NCBI GenBank assembly: GCA_003973385.1
Contig: QNYK01000058.1
Coordinates: 1-59,064, forward strand
Source of the DNA: Bacillota bacterium
GTDB taxonomy: Bacteria > Planctomycetota > UBA8108 > UBA1146
Direction: 5' to 3'
DNA length: 59,064 bases
The notes beneath the pieces were generated by a model. It ran no database searches and was not told the DNA's origin. It saw nothing but the letters and a program-made list of their open reading frames with translations. The translations under genes and the position numbers were made by a program. This document shows, in pieces, positions 35,515-43,796 of this stretch (its first letter is position 1; each line of letters opens with the position of its first letter).

Positions 35515-36468
35515 TCAGACCGTTCGAGATCGACGAACCACGAGAAAAAACAGGACCGGCGCACCCAGCGCAGCAGTGACGACCCCGACAGGAATCTCCC
35601 GCTGCTCCCAGAGTATCCGACCGATCGAATCGCAAAGCGGCAGGAAGACCATGCCTAGCAAGATCGAGGCTGGAAGCAGGATTCTCGGCGCCGACCCCAC
35701 CAACCTTCTCACGATGTGCGGACAGATCAATCCGACAAATGCGATGGGACCACAGGTGGCCACACAAGCCGCAACCCCGAGAGATGCCAGTCCCAGCCCC
35801 AGTGTCCGGACCCTGGTCACCTCGACACCGCGTGTCCTCGCCCGCTCGATACCGGATACAAGCACCTCGAGAGGCCTGATCAACCACAGCATGCCGGCCA
35901 GCGAGATGACAACAAATGGAGTCAGCATCGAGATGCGATCGGGGCCGATGATGGTCAAACTACCGAGGGACCAGCGCAGCGCGCTGAGCGAAGTGACCTG
36001 GTCGATGCCAAGGCGAAGCCCCGATGCGATCGCTCCTGTCGCCAGCGTCAGTGCGATTCCCGCCAGCAACACATCCTCGGTACGAGCACTGTCGCGTGCA
36101 GCCACGGAGGCGATGACCAGCGTCACTACCAGTGCACCGATGAATGCCGCAGCCGGGAGGATGGGCAGTCCCATCAGAGAACTTCCACTCCCCAGTACCA
36201 GTGCCGCCAGTACACCCAGTGTCGCGCCGGCAGTGGTTCCGATGGTACTGGGCGTTGCCAGTGGATTGCGCAGCAGGATCTGCACCACCGCGCCGGCAGC
36301 CGAGAGCACCGCTCCGACCATCGCGCCGGCCAGCGCGCGCGGCCAGCGTAATTCCCTCAGTATCCACTGCCCGCCCTCTTCGGGCAGAGATGGACCTATC
36401 CAGGCGGTCGCCACGGCACAGGTGATCGCCATCAGGAGCCAGGGCAGCCAGCGAATCAGTGCCATCAT
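35515..36468 (-). CDS. ABC importer permease, BtuC/FecCD family
   Basis: A 317-residue permease with about nine hydrophobic helices. Family landmarks are RWPRALAGAMVGAVLSAAGAVVQ, the LLRNPLATPSTIGTTAGA motif, the cytoplasmic coupling region GPIAFVGLICPHIVRRLVG and the C-terminal EIPVGVVTAALGAPVLFFLVVR. Such permeases import cobalamin, haem or ferric siderophores. It overlaps the ATPase gene by 4 nt. Substrate cannot be read from sequence; cobalamin would suit the metH-dependent lifestyle, iron would suit the Fe-S dehydrogenase. Confidence 0.9.
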   Translation of the reverse strand: MMALIRWLPWLLMAITCAVATAWIGPSLPEEGGQWILRELRWPRALAGAMVGAVLSAAGAVVQILLRNPLATPSTIGTTAGATLGVLAALVLGSGSSLMGLPILPAAAFIGALVVTLVIASVAARDSARTEDVLLAGIALTLATGAIASGLRLGIDQVTSLSALRWSLGSLTIIGPDRISMLTPFVVISLAGMLWLIRPLEVLVSGIERARTRGVEVTRVRTLGLGLASLGVAACVATCGPIAFVGLICPHIVRRLVGSAPRILLPASILLGMVFLPLCDSIGRILWEQREIPVGVVTAALGAPVLFFLVVRRSRTV

Positions 36469-37244
36469 TCGATCTGCTCCTCGCCAGGGATCCAGTACTC
36501 TCGATCACCCGCGACGGCGCGATCAAAGGTCATCCCGTGGATCTGTTCCAGCCCCTCACCGAGGTCGTCATCGCCGAGATGACCTTGCCAGGCAATCTTC
36601 CCCTGTCGCAGACCGACCACCCGCGTCTTTGCGGCATCGATGTGTCCGAGAAGATGGACATCGTGGAGTACCACAATCACGGTGTTGCCCTGTTCCAGCC
36701 TCCTCGACAGGAATCGCAGAGTCCTGGCTCTCCACACCGGGTCCAGATGGTTGGCAGGCTCATCGAGGAGCCAACACCTCGATTCCTGGGCGAGCATCGA
36801 AGCCAGTTCCACTCGCTGGCGTTCACCACCGGAGAGTTCGTTGAGCCACCTTGCGGCGAGGGAAGCGGCGCCCGCTTCCTCAAGGGCCAGTTGTGCTTGA
36901 GCGAGACAGGCGTGACGCGATTCGTTGAACCGGAAGCGTGACGAGGCGACCACATCTTCGACCCTCAATCGATCTGCGATCATTCCATCCTGTGGCAACC
37001 ATGCCATCGAGGCCGCTCGTTGCCTCGCTGTCATCGAAATCAGTGGCAGACCATCGACAGTGACGCTGCCTGAATCGAGCGGCACCAGTCCCAGCATCGC
37101 CTTCAGCAGGGTGCTCTTTCCCGAACCGTTGGGGCCGATCACAGCGACCATCTGACCCTCGCTCACCTGCAGCGACATCTGGTCGAGGATCGGGGTCCCC
37201 CCTGCAAGAACCGTCGCATTCTCCAGTGCCATCAGCGCTACCAC
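36465..37244 (-). CDS. ABC importer ATPase, BtuD/FecE family
   Basis: A 259-residue ATP-binding subunit. Walker A GPNGSGKST, Q-loop WLPQDG, signature LSGGERQR, Walker B CWLLDEPANHLD and the switch histidine in VVLHDVHLL are all intact. GTG 37244 has GGAGGT 5 nt upstream, located inside the end of the binding-protein gene; ATG 37232 is a possible alternative. It is flanked by its permease and binding protein in a 37.2-38.1 to 35.5 kb FDC-type set. Confidence 0.92.
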   Translation of the reverse strand: MVALMALENATVLAGGTPILDQMSLQVSEGQMVAVIGPNGSGKSTLLKAMLGLVPLDSGSVTVDGLPLISMTARQRAASMAWLPQDGMIADRLRVEDVVASSRFRFNESRHACLAQAQLALEEAGAASLAARWLNELSGGERQRVELASMLAQESRCWLLDEPANHLDPVWRARTLRFLSRRLEQGNTVIVVLHDVHLLGHIDAAKTRVVGLRQGKIAWQGHLGDDDLGEGLEQIHGMTFDRAVAGDREYWIPGEEQIE

Positions 37245-38128
37245 CTGGCACCTCCAGCGAAGAGCCGTTGCACTTCTGATCCGATAGAATCGACCAGATC
37301 GAGCAGTTCCGGACCTTCATCGAGAATCCGAGACCCGATCACCTCGCCCACTGCACCGGAAGCCACTGCGCTGAGCCCATCGAGGTGCTTGTAACGCTCG
37401 AGCACCGGCCGCAGATCTCCCGGCCGAGAACCCGTACTCAGGTGAAGGATGATGTCTGGATCGATGGCGAGCAGCCGCTCGAAAGAAATTTGTGGTGTAC
37501 CGGCCATCGGATTCTCGATGGCATTGCGAAAACCCGCAGCCTTCAGCACGGCGCCATGCATCGAATTCGGCTTGATGACCCACGGCCCCCCGGATGCCTC
37601 CAGATCTGCGCCGATCACGAGCAGCACCCGCGGCGCATCTGCCGCGACCTGGGCAACCGCAAGTTGTTCGAAGCGAGTTGCCAGTTGCATGGCTGCGGAC
37701 TCTCGACCGACCAACCTACCGATGATGCGGATGCTATCGGCGACCTGATCAGCAGAAGCCCACGACAATTCGACAGGATCTCCGACTCGCCTCAGTTCAT
37801 CGATGGGCACTCCTGCCGCCCTTCTCACGAGCAAAGTCCGAGATCCACTGCGCAGGATTCGTTCGAGGTCCGGAGCCAGCGCCGTTCCCGCTCTCGAAAC
37901 GCCCTCGAGTTCGGGGCAGAAGTCACTGACCAGCGCAATTGATCGCTCTGCACCGATGGCCAGCAAGGTTCCGGTGATGCAAGGAGCCAGCGACACCACC
38001 GGTCCCTCGCGATCAGTGATGATCGCTCCGGCATCCCCTTCCTGAATTGCATCGGGTGCGACAAGCCCGGCGATGCAGATCGCCAGAAGCGCCAGCGCCA
38101 TGAGGATGAAGATGGAACCACGGTCCAA
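37238..38128 (-). CDS. BtuF-like periplasmic substrate-binding protein
   Basis: A 296-residue exported cluster A-III binding protein. The hydrophobic start (GSIFILMALALLAICIAGLVAP) is a signal peptide or membrane anchor. Recognisable segments are VVSLAPCITGTLLAIGA, PDLERILRSGSRTLLVRR and FERLLAIDPDIILHLSTG, the usual lobes of BtuF/FhuD-like proteins. TTG 38128 has GGAG about 8 nt upstream and gives a charged n-region; ATG 38101 is the conventional alternative. The frame is open far upstream (to 38479) but overlaps the oxidoreductase gene without homology. It ends overlapping the ATPase gene by 7 nt. Confidence 0.8.
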   Translation of the reverse strand: MDRGSIFILMALALLAICIAGLVAPDAIQEGDAGAIITDREGPVVSLAPCITGTLLAIGAERSIALVSDFCPELEGVSRAGTALAPDLERILRSGSRTLLVRRAAGVPIDELRRVGDPVELSWASADQVADSIRIIGRLVGRESAAMQLATRFEQLAVAQVAADAPRVLLVIGADLEASGGPWVIKPNSMHGAVLKAAGFRNAIENPMAGTPQISFERLLAIDPDIILHLSTGSRPGDLRPVLERYKHLDGLSAVASGAVGEVIGSRILDEGPELLDLVDSIGSEVQRLFAGGARW

Positions 38129-38186
38129 GGTCTTGCTCCGAACTGGGGTGATTCGGGAAAAGATAACCGATCTTGCGGCTCCGGCA

Positions 38187-39734
38187 TCAATCGGTCGCCT
38201 GGAGATCCTTCCGGGGAGCGGGAGTTGTGGTCCAGGGGGGACGCACTGAATCTCGCGGATGGGCGCCTTTCTGCTCCAGGATCGACATACAGACCCTCCC
38301 CTGGCATGGTCCCATCCCGACCCGGAACAGCATCCTCGCCTCACGCAACGAGCCGGACCGAAGCGCCGTCGCAGCGCAGACATCTTCACAGCGGCACAGC
38401 ACCACATCGCCCCGGATCGACTCCAGAAGCTCAGGACGAATCGGGTGAGCTCTCTCCAGTGCGAGTCCCCAGTAGGCATTCTTTCTCACCCTCGCCAGAA
38501 GGTGCGCCCGTGGAATCCCACCCGCGACACTGATCCCTGCCACCATTCCACCGTCGACTGCCCCTTCACAGCCGACGATGCCGGTCGGCTCACCGGCGCA
38601 GTAGACCCCTTCCACCGATGTCGCCTGGTGCAAGTTGACGAGCACATTTCCATTCCCATCGAGGGGACAACCCAACCCCTGTGCCAGCCGCGTCTCCGGA
38701 AGCAAGCCGAAACCGACCGCCAGCCCATCGACCTCCTCGACCCGAACTCCCTGCTCGGTTCGAAGATGCACTCGCTTCACCTGGCCATCCCCCTCTGCCT
38801 TGATGGGCCAGCTCGAGGATAGTTTCTCGACGTCACGCAACGATTTCCACATCTCGAATGCCTGACCGAGACGCGTACGAGAAGTGATGAGTGGCAACAG
38901 AAGCGATAACCGATCAAAGATGGATGCCTGCTCCACCAGAAGTACTGACGCCCCCTGTTCATGCGCCAATCGAGCCACTGCCAGCAGTAATGGCCCGGAC
39001 CCCGCCACGATCAGTCGCTTCCCCTTCACATCGAACCCACCCTTGATCAGCGATTGCAGGGCACCGGCTCCGACGACTCCGGGCAAGGTCCAGCCCGAAA
39101 ATGGCAAGAATCTCTCCCGAGCACCGGTCGCGATGACGATCTTCTGGCAGCGAATATCGACCCGCTCCCCGGTGGTCACGGAGGCTGCCGTGAGCCGCCC
39201 CGGCTCGCCATCGACGACACAATATCCCTGTAATCGCCCGACCCCGACGCGACGGGCCCGATCGATCCATTGCCTCGCAGCTTGCGGGACCGTCTCTCGA
39301 TGCGCCCAGATCCTGCCGCCGGCTGCCGGAGACTCGTCCACCATCAACACATCACAGCCGTGTTCTGCTGCGGTGCAAGCAGCAGCGAGACCCGCAGGTC
39401 CTGCACCGATGACGACCACTTCTGCACTCTGTTCCCGTGGTGGGAGAATCTTCACTGCATCGAGAGGACCAGGCTTCAGGTCTGTTTCGGTCTCGATCTT
39501 CATCCCATCTCTGACCGAAACGAGGCAGGTCCGGACTCCGCGGTGACCATCGACCGTGGCACGGCACTCATGGCAACTGCCCATGGCACATAGCACACCC
39601 CTGGGCTGACCCGTCGGAGATTGTCTCAGTGAGACATATCCCGCTTCCAGTAACGCTGCTGTGAGTTGGCTTCCATCGACGGCGTCGATGGAAATACCAT
39701 CGATCGAGATACCGACCCGCTGCTTGTCTCTCAT
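38187..39734 (-). CDS. D-hydroxyproline dehydrogenase subunit: fused 2Fe-2S, FAD/NAD and BFD-like domains
   Basis: A 515-residue fusion. Residues about 5-85 are a plant-type 2Fe-2S domain (CAMGSCHEC with a later Cys in VRTC), as in HcnA/LhpE-type small subunits. Residues about 105-420 are a FAD-dependent pyridine nucleotide-disulfide oxidoreductase (VVIGAGPAGLAAACTA, IVIATGARERFLPFSGW, GVYCAGEPTGIVG), as in HcnB/LhpF. The C-terminus has a BFD-like 2Fe-2S site (LCRCEDV and GMGPCQGRVC). Related enzymes keep these parts on separate polypeptides and pair with a DAO-type subunit, here the gene at 45258-46388. The expected reaction is cis-4-hydroxy-D-proline to pyrroline-4-hydroxy-2-carboxylate. 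It overlaps the DUF993 gene by 4 nt. Confidence 0.85.
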   Translation of the reverse strand: MRDKQRVGISIDGISIDAVDGSQLTAALLEAGYVSLRQSPTGQPRGVLCAMGSCHECRATVDGHRGVRTCLVSVRDGMKIETETDLKPGPLDAVKILPPREQSAEVVVIGAGPAGLAAACTAAEHGCDVLMVDESPAAGGRIWAHRETVPQAARQWIDRARRVGVGRLQGYCVVDGEPGRLTAASVTTGERVDIRCQKIVIATGARERFLPFSGWTLPGVVGAGALQSLIKGGFDVKGKRLIVAGSGPLLLAVARLAHEQGASVLLVEQASIFDRLSLLLPLITSRTRLGQAFEMWKSLRDVEKLSSSWPIKAEGDGQVKRVHLRTEQGVRVEEVDGLAVGFGLLPETRLAQGLGCPLDGNGNVLVNLHQATSVEGVYCAGEPTGIVGCEGAVDGGMVAGISVAGGIPRAHLLARVRKNAYWGLALERAHPIRPELLESIRGDVVLCRCEDVCAATALRSGSLREARMLFRVGMGPCQGRVCMSILEQKGAHPRDSVRPPWTTTPAPRKDLQATD

Positions 39735-40909
39735 CGATGGACACCGGCCATCAGCAGTTCGATTCTCTCGGCAGCTCTGCCGGCGTCGACGATCGCTCCT
39801 GCGTTCGATGCGAGTGCCGCAACCTCCAGCAAGTGTGCGAGATCACGCTGAAGATCCATCCGATTCAGCAGCATCGGTTGAGATTGGTGGCCATTGAGCC
39901 ACGCCGTGAAAGCAAGTCCTGCCTTGTAGAGGTGTGTGGGAGCCTCGAACACCTTCTGGCCGTACAACTCACAAGGCTGCATCCAGCGGCGATAGCCGTC
40001 CAGATCTCCTGCTGCAAGATGTCGAAGGGCACGGCCTGCAGGCACCGCAACACCATCGAAGACACCGAGCAGGGCGTGGCTGAAATCTCCGTCAGAGATC
40101 TGACGCTCTCCGAGTGGAACCGTTCCCGTCGGTGCCTGCCCATCACCCTCGATGAGGCCGCTGAAATGGAAATCGTCGCCGGAGAGGACAATTTGACCCC
40201 GATCCCTGCAGCCTCGTCTCACATCCAGTTCCAGTTCGTGATCGAGCATCGACATCTTGACCCCGCGCACCTTGTCCGGATCGATCTCCAGGATCCTCTG
40301 CAGTGATCCTCCGGGAAAATAGCCCTCCAGTTCAGCCAGGAACATCGGACCGAGCCAGTGGACAATCAGTGGCCCGTCACTCTGACTGATGATGGAACGA
40401 TAGGTCGAGATGTACTGCTCCTCGTCACACCCCCAGTGGCACAGCCACGGCATCGGCAAGATGATCGCGATGCCTCCTGCTTGCTGGATGATGCCGACCT
40501 GTTCGACCACCGCGTCGATCAAGGTCGTCATGTCGGAAACCTCATCGCACTGATCCGCACCGGCTCCTGCGATGAAGCCCGTCTCCAGCTGTAGAGATCC
40601 GCACTCCTCGATGAGACGCCGTGCCGCTGGCCAACCCAGTTCGAATCGCTGGGCGGTGTCCATCGCCTCGGCGATGCCGAAACCGTGGCTCGCCAGATGC
40701 TGACGAAATGCCATCGTCTGCTTCCAGTCGACATGTTCACTGGCATCAGATGATGTCGAACACTCTCGGTACGACTCCTTCAGGATGATATGTGCAGCCG
40801 CATAGGCGATGCGAACCGGAGCAGCGGTTTCCGGTTCCGGCTCCATCGCCAGCACACCGTCTTCGAGCCAGATCGGCTCTCCTCCAGGATTCGGCAGTTC
40901 GATTCTCAT
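39731..40909 (-). CDS. DUF993 family protein (putative TIM-barrel aldolase-like)
   Basis: A 392-residue cytosolic protein recognisable as DUF993 from the segments MSMLDHELELDVR, VLSGDDFHFSGLIEGD, FSHALLGVFDG and FRAPTH-like EAPTHLYKAGLAFTAWLNGHQ. The family is usually described as dihydrodipicolinate-synthase-like, with no established reaction to my knowledge. ATG 40909 has GGAGG 10 nt upstream and overlaps the transporter stop by 4 nt; the frame is open to 41008. Being coupled on both sides to the transporter and the dehydrogenase, it probably acts on the same compound or its breakdown product. Confidence 0.82.
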   Translation of the reverse strand: MRIELPNPGGEPIWLEDGVLAMEPEPETAAPVRIAYAAAHIILKESYRECSTSSDASEHVDWKQTMAFRQHLASHGFGIAEAMDTAQRFELGWPAARRLIEECGSLQLETGFIAGAGADQCDEVSDMTTLIDAVVEQVGIIQQAGGIAIILPMPWLCHWGCDEEQYISTYRSIISQSDGPLIVHWLGPMFLAELEGYFPGGSLQRILEIDPDKVRGVKMSMLDHELELDVRRGCRDRGQIVLSGDDFHFSGLIEGDGQAPTGTVPLGERQISDGDFSHALLGVFDGVAVPAGRALRHLAAGDLDGYRRWMQPCELYGQKVFEAPTHLYKAGLAFTAWLNGHQSQPMLLNRMDLQRDLAHLLEVAALASNAGAIVDAGRAAERIELLMAGVHR

Positions 40910-42339
40910 CCGGTGAGAGTCCTCCACCATCCAGGTATCGCGGTGACCGTAATCCAGATCAGGAACACACTCAGCACCAGCGTCGCCAGCAAGATCAATC
41001 CCTGCCACAGCATCGCCTTCCTGCCCTGCGGTAGATCTGCACCGAGGTACGCCCTGGAGCGCTGCATCTTGAGGATTCCGATGTAGACCGCAGGCAGCAG
41101 GAAACCGGTCAGGATGGTGGTCGGGACCGCGATCCAGATCTTGATGTCACCCCAGAAGAAGGCACCCAGCACTCCAGGGGTCGGCAACAGACAGGCGAGA
41201 CGAAACTTGGCCGATCCGACCTTCCAGCCCAGTGTTTCACAGGCTGCGAAGCCGCAGCAGACCATGTGCATCGTGATGCTGCTGGTGACCATTCCCAGTA
41301 ACCCCAGGTCGAACAGAATTCGTGAGGTGCTGGTGCCGAAGGTGCTGCCGAGGATCTTTGCGGCATCGACGGGCGCAAAACCCTTGCCGGGAAAGGGGAT
41401 CCCATCGGCACCGAAGGTGCTCGCTGCCGCCACCACGATGAGGGTCGTCGTCAACAGATAAGGAACGAACATGCCCGCGAACAGATCGAACCTCGCCAGT
41501 GATCGGTGCTCCTTGCCCCAGCCTCTCGCCAACAACGAGTACGGATAGAGAAAAACCATGTTGGCACCGATGGCCGCGGCCAATCCCGCCACCACGATGC
41601 TGAGAGCACCGATCGACTTCGACTCATCCCCTCCAGGCGTATAGACTTCGCCGACACCACCGGGAATGAAACCGGACAGGAAGGCTCCGGGATCACTGAT
41701 CCCCGTCTTGACCACGACGGCGGCGAAACAGAGCACGATCAACCACACCATCACCTGCATGCTACGCTCGAACAGTTTCAACAACGCCGGCGAACGGCCA
41801 TAGGTGAAGGACCAGCTGATGGCCCACGCCAGCACCAGCAGTCCCCCCATCCAGCGCGAGATTCCCGTTCCACTGACATTACCGATATCCTCGATCGCTG
41901 CCGAGGCGAGGGCGTACTGGGCGAAATGCCAGATGACACTCGACAGCACCGCTCCTGCGATGAAGGCGAAGGCGAAGAAAGGCCCGGCGTGCTCCCGGAT
42001 CGCCGGCAGTGGCCGCTTTCCCGTCGAAAGGGTCTGGTGCGCGACCGCCGACAGCACCGCGACTCCCAGTAGCATCGAGAGTGGCGCCACCCACAACAGT
42101 CGATAGCCGAACGCACCACCTGCCATCAGAGTTGCGGCTGCGGTGCCACCACCGAGGGTCAGTGAACTCTGCAGATAGCCCGGTCCGCCTCGCTTGAGGA
42201 ACGCGGCCCAGCGCTTCGTGATGGGTGCAGATTCTAGCGAAGTGAGCCACTTCTTTTCCTCGGCCAGAGCCACCGGATCGGGTGGAGCCGCCATCGGAAG
42301 GTCGATGGAATCCTGGGAATCGGCTTCGGGTTCACTCAA
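40906..42339 (-). CDS. Nramp-related membrane transporter lacking the metal motif
   Basis: A 477-residue protein with about eleven hydrophobic helices. The first helix region GPGYLQSSLTLGGGT followed by AGGAFGYRLLW aligns with the Nramp pattern GPxxL...DPGN...AGAxFGYxLLW, but the metal-binding DPGN is replaced by GGGT. In helix 6 the MPH metal motif is also missing (ANMVFLYPYSLLARGWG). Nramp proteins share the LeuT fold, so a non-metal solute, perhaps the amino acid degraded by this operon, is an attractive inference. It overlaps both neighbouring genes by 4 nt. Confidence 0.78.
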   Translation of the reverse strand: MSEPEADSQDSIDLPMAAPPDPVALAEEKKWLTSLESAPITKRWAAFLKRGGPGYLQSSLTLGGGTAAATLMAGGAFGYRLLWVAPLSMLLGVAVLSAVAHQTLSTGKRPLPAIREHAGPFFAFAFIAGAVLSSVIWHFAQYALASAAIEDIGNVSGTGISRWMGGLLVLAWAISWSFTYGRSPALLKLFERSMQVMVWLIVLCFAAVVVKTGISDPGAFLSGFIPGGVGEVYTPGGDESKSIGALSIVVAGLAAAIGANMVFLYPYSLLARGWGKEHRSLARFDLFAGMFVPYLLTTTLIVVAAASTFGADGIPFPGKGFAPVDAAKILGSTFGTSTSRILFDLGLLGMVTSSITMHMVCCGFAACETLGWKVGSAKFRLACLLPTPGVLGAFFWGDIKIWIAVPTTILTGFLLPAVYIGILKMQRSRAYLGADLPQGRKAMLWQGLILLATLVLSVFLIWITVTAIPGWWRTLTG

Positions 42340-43796
42340 TGGTTCTCCCCTTCTCTGGCGATCTGCCGGGCACTCGCCTTGACGGACTTCAGTTCCGCTG
42401 CGGCAGGGTGCGATTTGTAATGCTCATCGAGTGGAAAGCACCCGCTGATCAATCCGTTTCGAGGAGCGGTTGTACAGTCGCTGAAGGTTCGACAGACCCG
42501 TTTCTTTGGCATCGTTCTGCCATGGATGATGTCCCTCGGCAACTCAGGGTAGGAAAGCATCGATCTGCCTAGACCGACCACATCCTGAAAGCCTTTTCTC
42601 ACCTCGTGCTGGGCAACTGCCGGCAACCACTCCTGCAGGTAAGTCCAGCCGGTGCCAACGATTCCCAGCTGGGGAAAGTGGCTTCGCACCGTTCGCGCGG
42701 CCTGGATGTGGCTGGCGACCCCGACCAGCGGATCCTCAGGAGGTTCATACCCATCGCTGGGCGGGTACTGGGCAGGACGCTGCCTGTGAGGACACCAGTA
42801 GGGCGACCCGATCGTCAGATTGATCCATTCGATGCCCTGCTGTTGAAGCATCGAGATCAACTGCAACGGTTCGTCCCAGTGCGGTTTCAACGGATTCGCA
42901 GGGTCGACACCGAATCCGTGGTCGTAATTCTCATCGGCTGGCCAATCCGGAACTCCCTCACCATCATCCGATCGACGAAACGGGATCACATCCGTAACTG
43001 ACAGTCGTACCGCTATGCCAAGCCCGGGGGCAGCCTCGCGAACTCCTGAGATCAGGTCCCTGAGCATCCGGCTGCGACCCTCCAGGTCACCACCGTATCT
43101 GCCGGGGCGGGTTCTCGCAGACAGCAGTTCATGGAGCAAGTAGCCGTGACACGCCTTGATATCGATAAAATCAAAGCCGGCCATCTGAGCGCAAATCGCT
43201 GCCTCGATGTAACGCTCGCCTATCAATTCCAGCTCTTCATCGCTCAGCAGCTGATCTGCTGAGGCCCCGACTCGAGCATCGAGTATCGGATGCTCGAATG
43301 CAGTTCTCGGTGATGGCCCCGATGTTGTCGGGCGAGACCACCGACCCGAGTGAGTCAACTGTAATCCCACCACCGATCGGCTCGGTGCCTCATCACCGAT
43401 CATCCGTTTCCCGGCCAGGAGAGCTTCACGCAATGATTCGAGTGTGCGGCAGCTTTGCGCGGAGTCGCGGTGAAACAGTTGATGAGGGTTTGCGCGTCCT
43501 TCCTCGGCGACAGCGAACGCCTCACCACCCCAGACCAGCGCCGCTCCGCTTTCTCCGAAACGATGCCATCTTCTGAGAGTCTCCTCCGATGGAGTCCCAT
43601 CGCGATGGGCATCCCAGCCTTCCATCGGCTGCACTGCGAATCGATTCGACAGTGACCAGCCCCCCTTCTCCAGCGAGGAACCGAGTATTCCTGGCGAATC
43701 CACCGTGTCATCGAGGTCGAGTTGTGGATCGATCTCTTGCCAGCGGTTGCGAAAGGCGTCGGCATCTTTGAATCGTTGTGGGGATTTGATCTTCAT
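42336..43796 (-). CDS. NADH:flavin oxidoreductase, Old Yellow Enzyme family
   Basis: A 486-residue FMN-dependent TIM-barrel enzyme. Typical blocks are NRFAVQPMEGWD near the N-terminus, LQLTHSGRWS, the active-site HGYLLHELLSARTR segment preceded by DFIDIKACHG, and VGLGRSMLSYP for phosphate binding. Three cysteines at the C-terminus (CRTFSDC and SGCFPLD) could bind a cluster or zinc but a fourth is not obvious. Close relatives include dienoyl-CoA reductases and demethylases of methylated amines. ATG 43796 overlaps the enolase-family stop by 4 nt; the frame is open to 43862. No member of this family belongs to the known hydroxyproline pathway. Confidence 0.88.
   Translation of the reverse strand: MKIKSPQRFKDADAFRNRWQEIDPQLDLDDTVDSPGILGSSLEKGGWSLSNRFAVQPMEGWDAHRDGTPSEETLRRWHRFGESGAALVWGGEAFAVAEEGRANPHQLFHRDSAQSCRTLESLREALLAGKRMIGDEAPSRSVVGLQLTHSGRWSRPTTSGPSPRTAFEHPILDARVGASADQLLSDEELELIGERYIEAAICAQMAGFDFIDIKACHGYLLHELLSARTRPGRYGGDLEGRSRMLRDLISGVREAAPGLGIAVRLSVTDVIPFRRSDDGEGVPDWPADENYDHGFGVDPANPLKPHWDEPLQLISMLQQQGIEWINLTIGSPYWCPHRQRPAQYPPSDGYEPPEDPLVGVASHIQAARTVRSHFPQLGIVGTGWTYLQEWLPAVAQHEVRKGFQDVVGLGRSMLSYPELPRDIIHGRTMPKKRVCRTFSDCTTAPRNGLISGCFPLDEHYKSHPAAAELKSVKASARQIAREGENH

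Noticed and set aside
35462..36844. 460-codon plus-strand ORF
   Set aside because: Antisense to the BtuC/BtuD-type genes, which have clear family motifs; composition is Ser/Arg/Thr/Pro-rich and unlike a folded protein.
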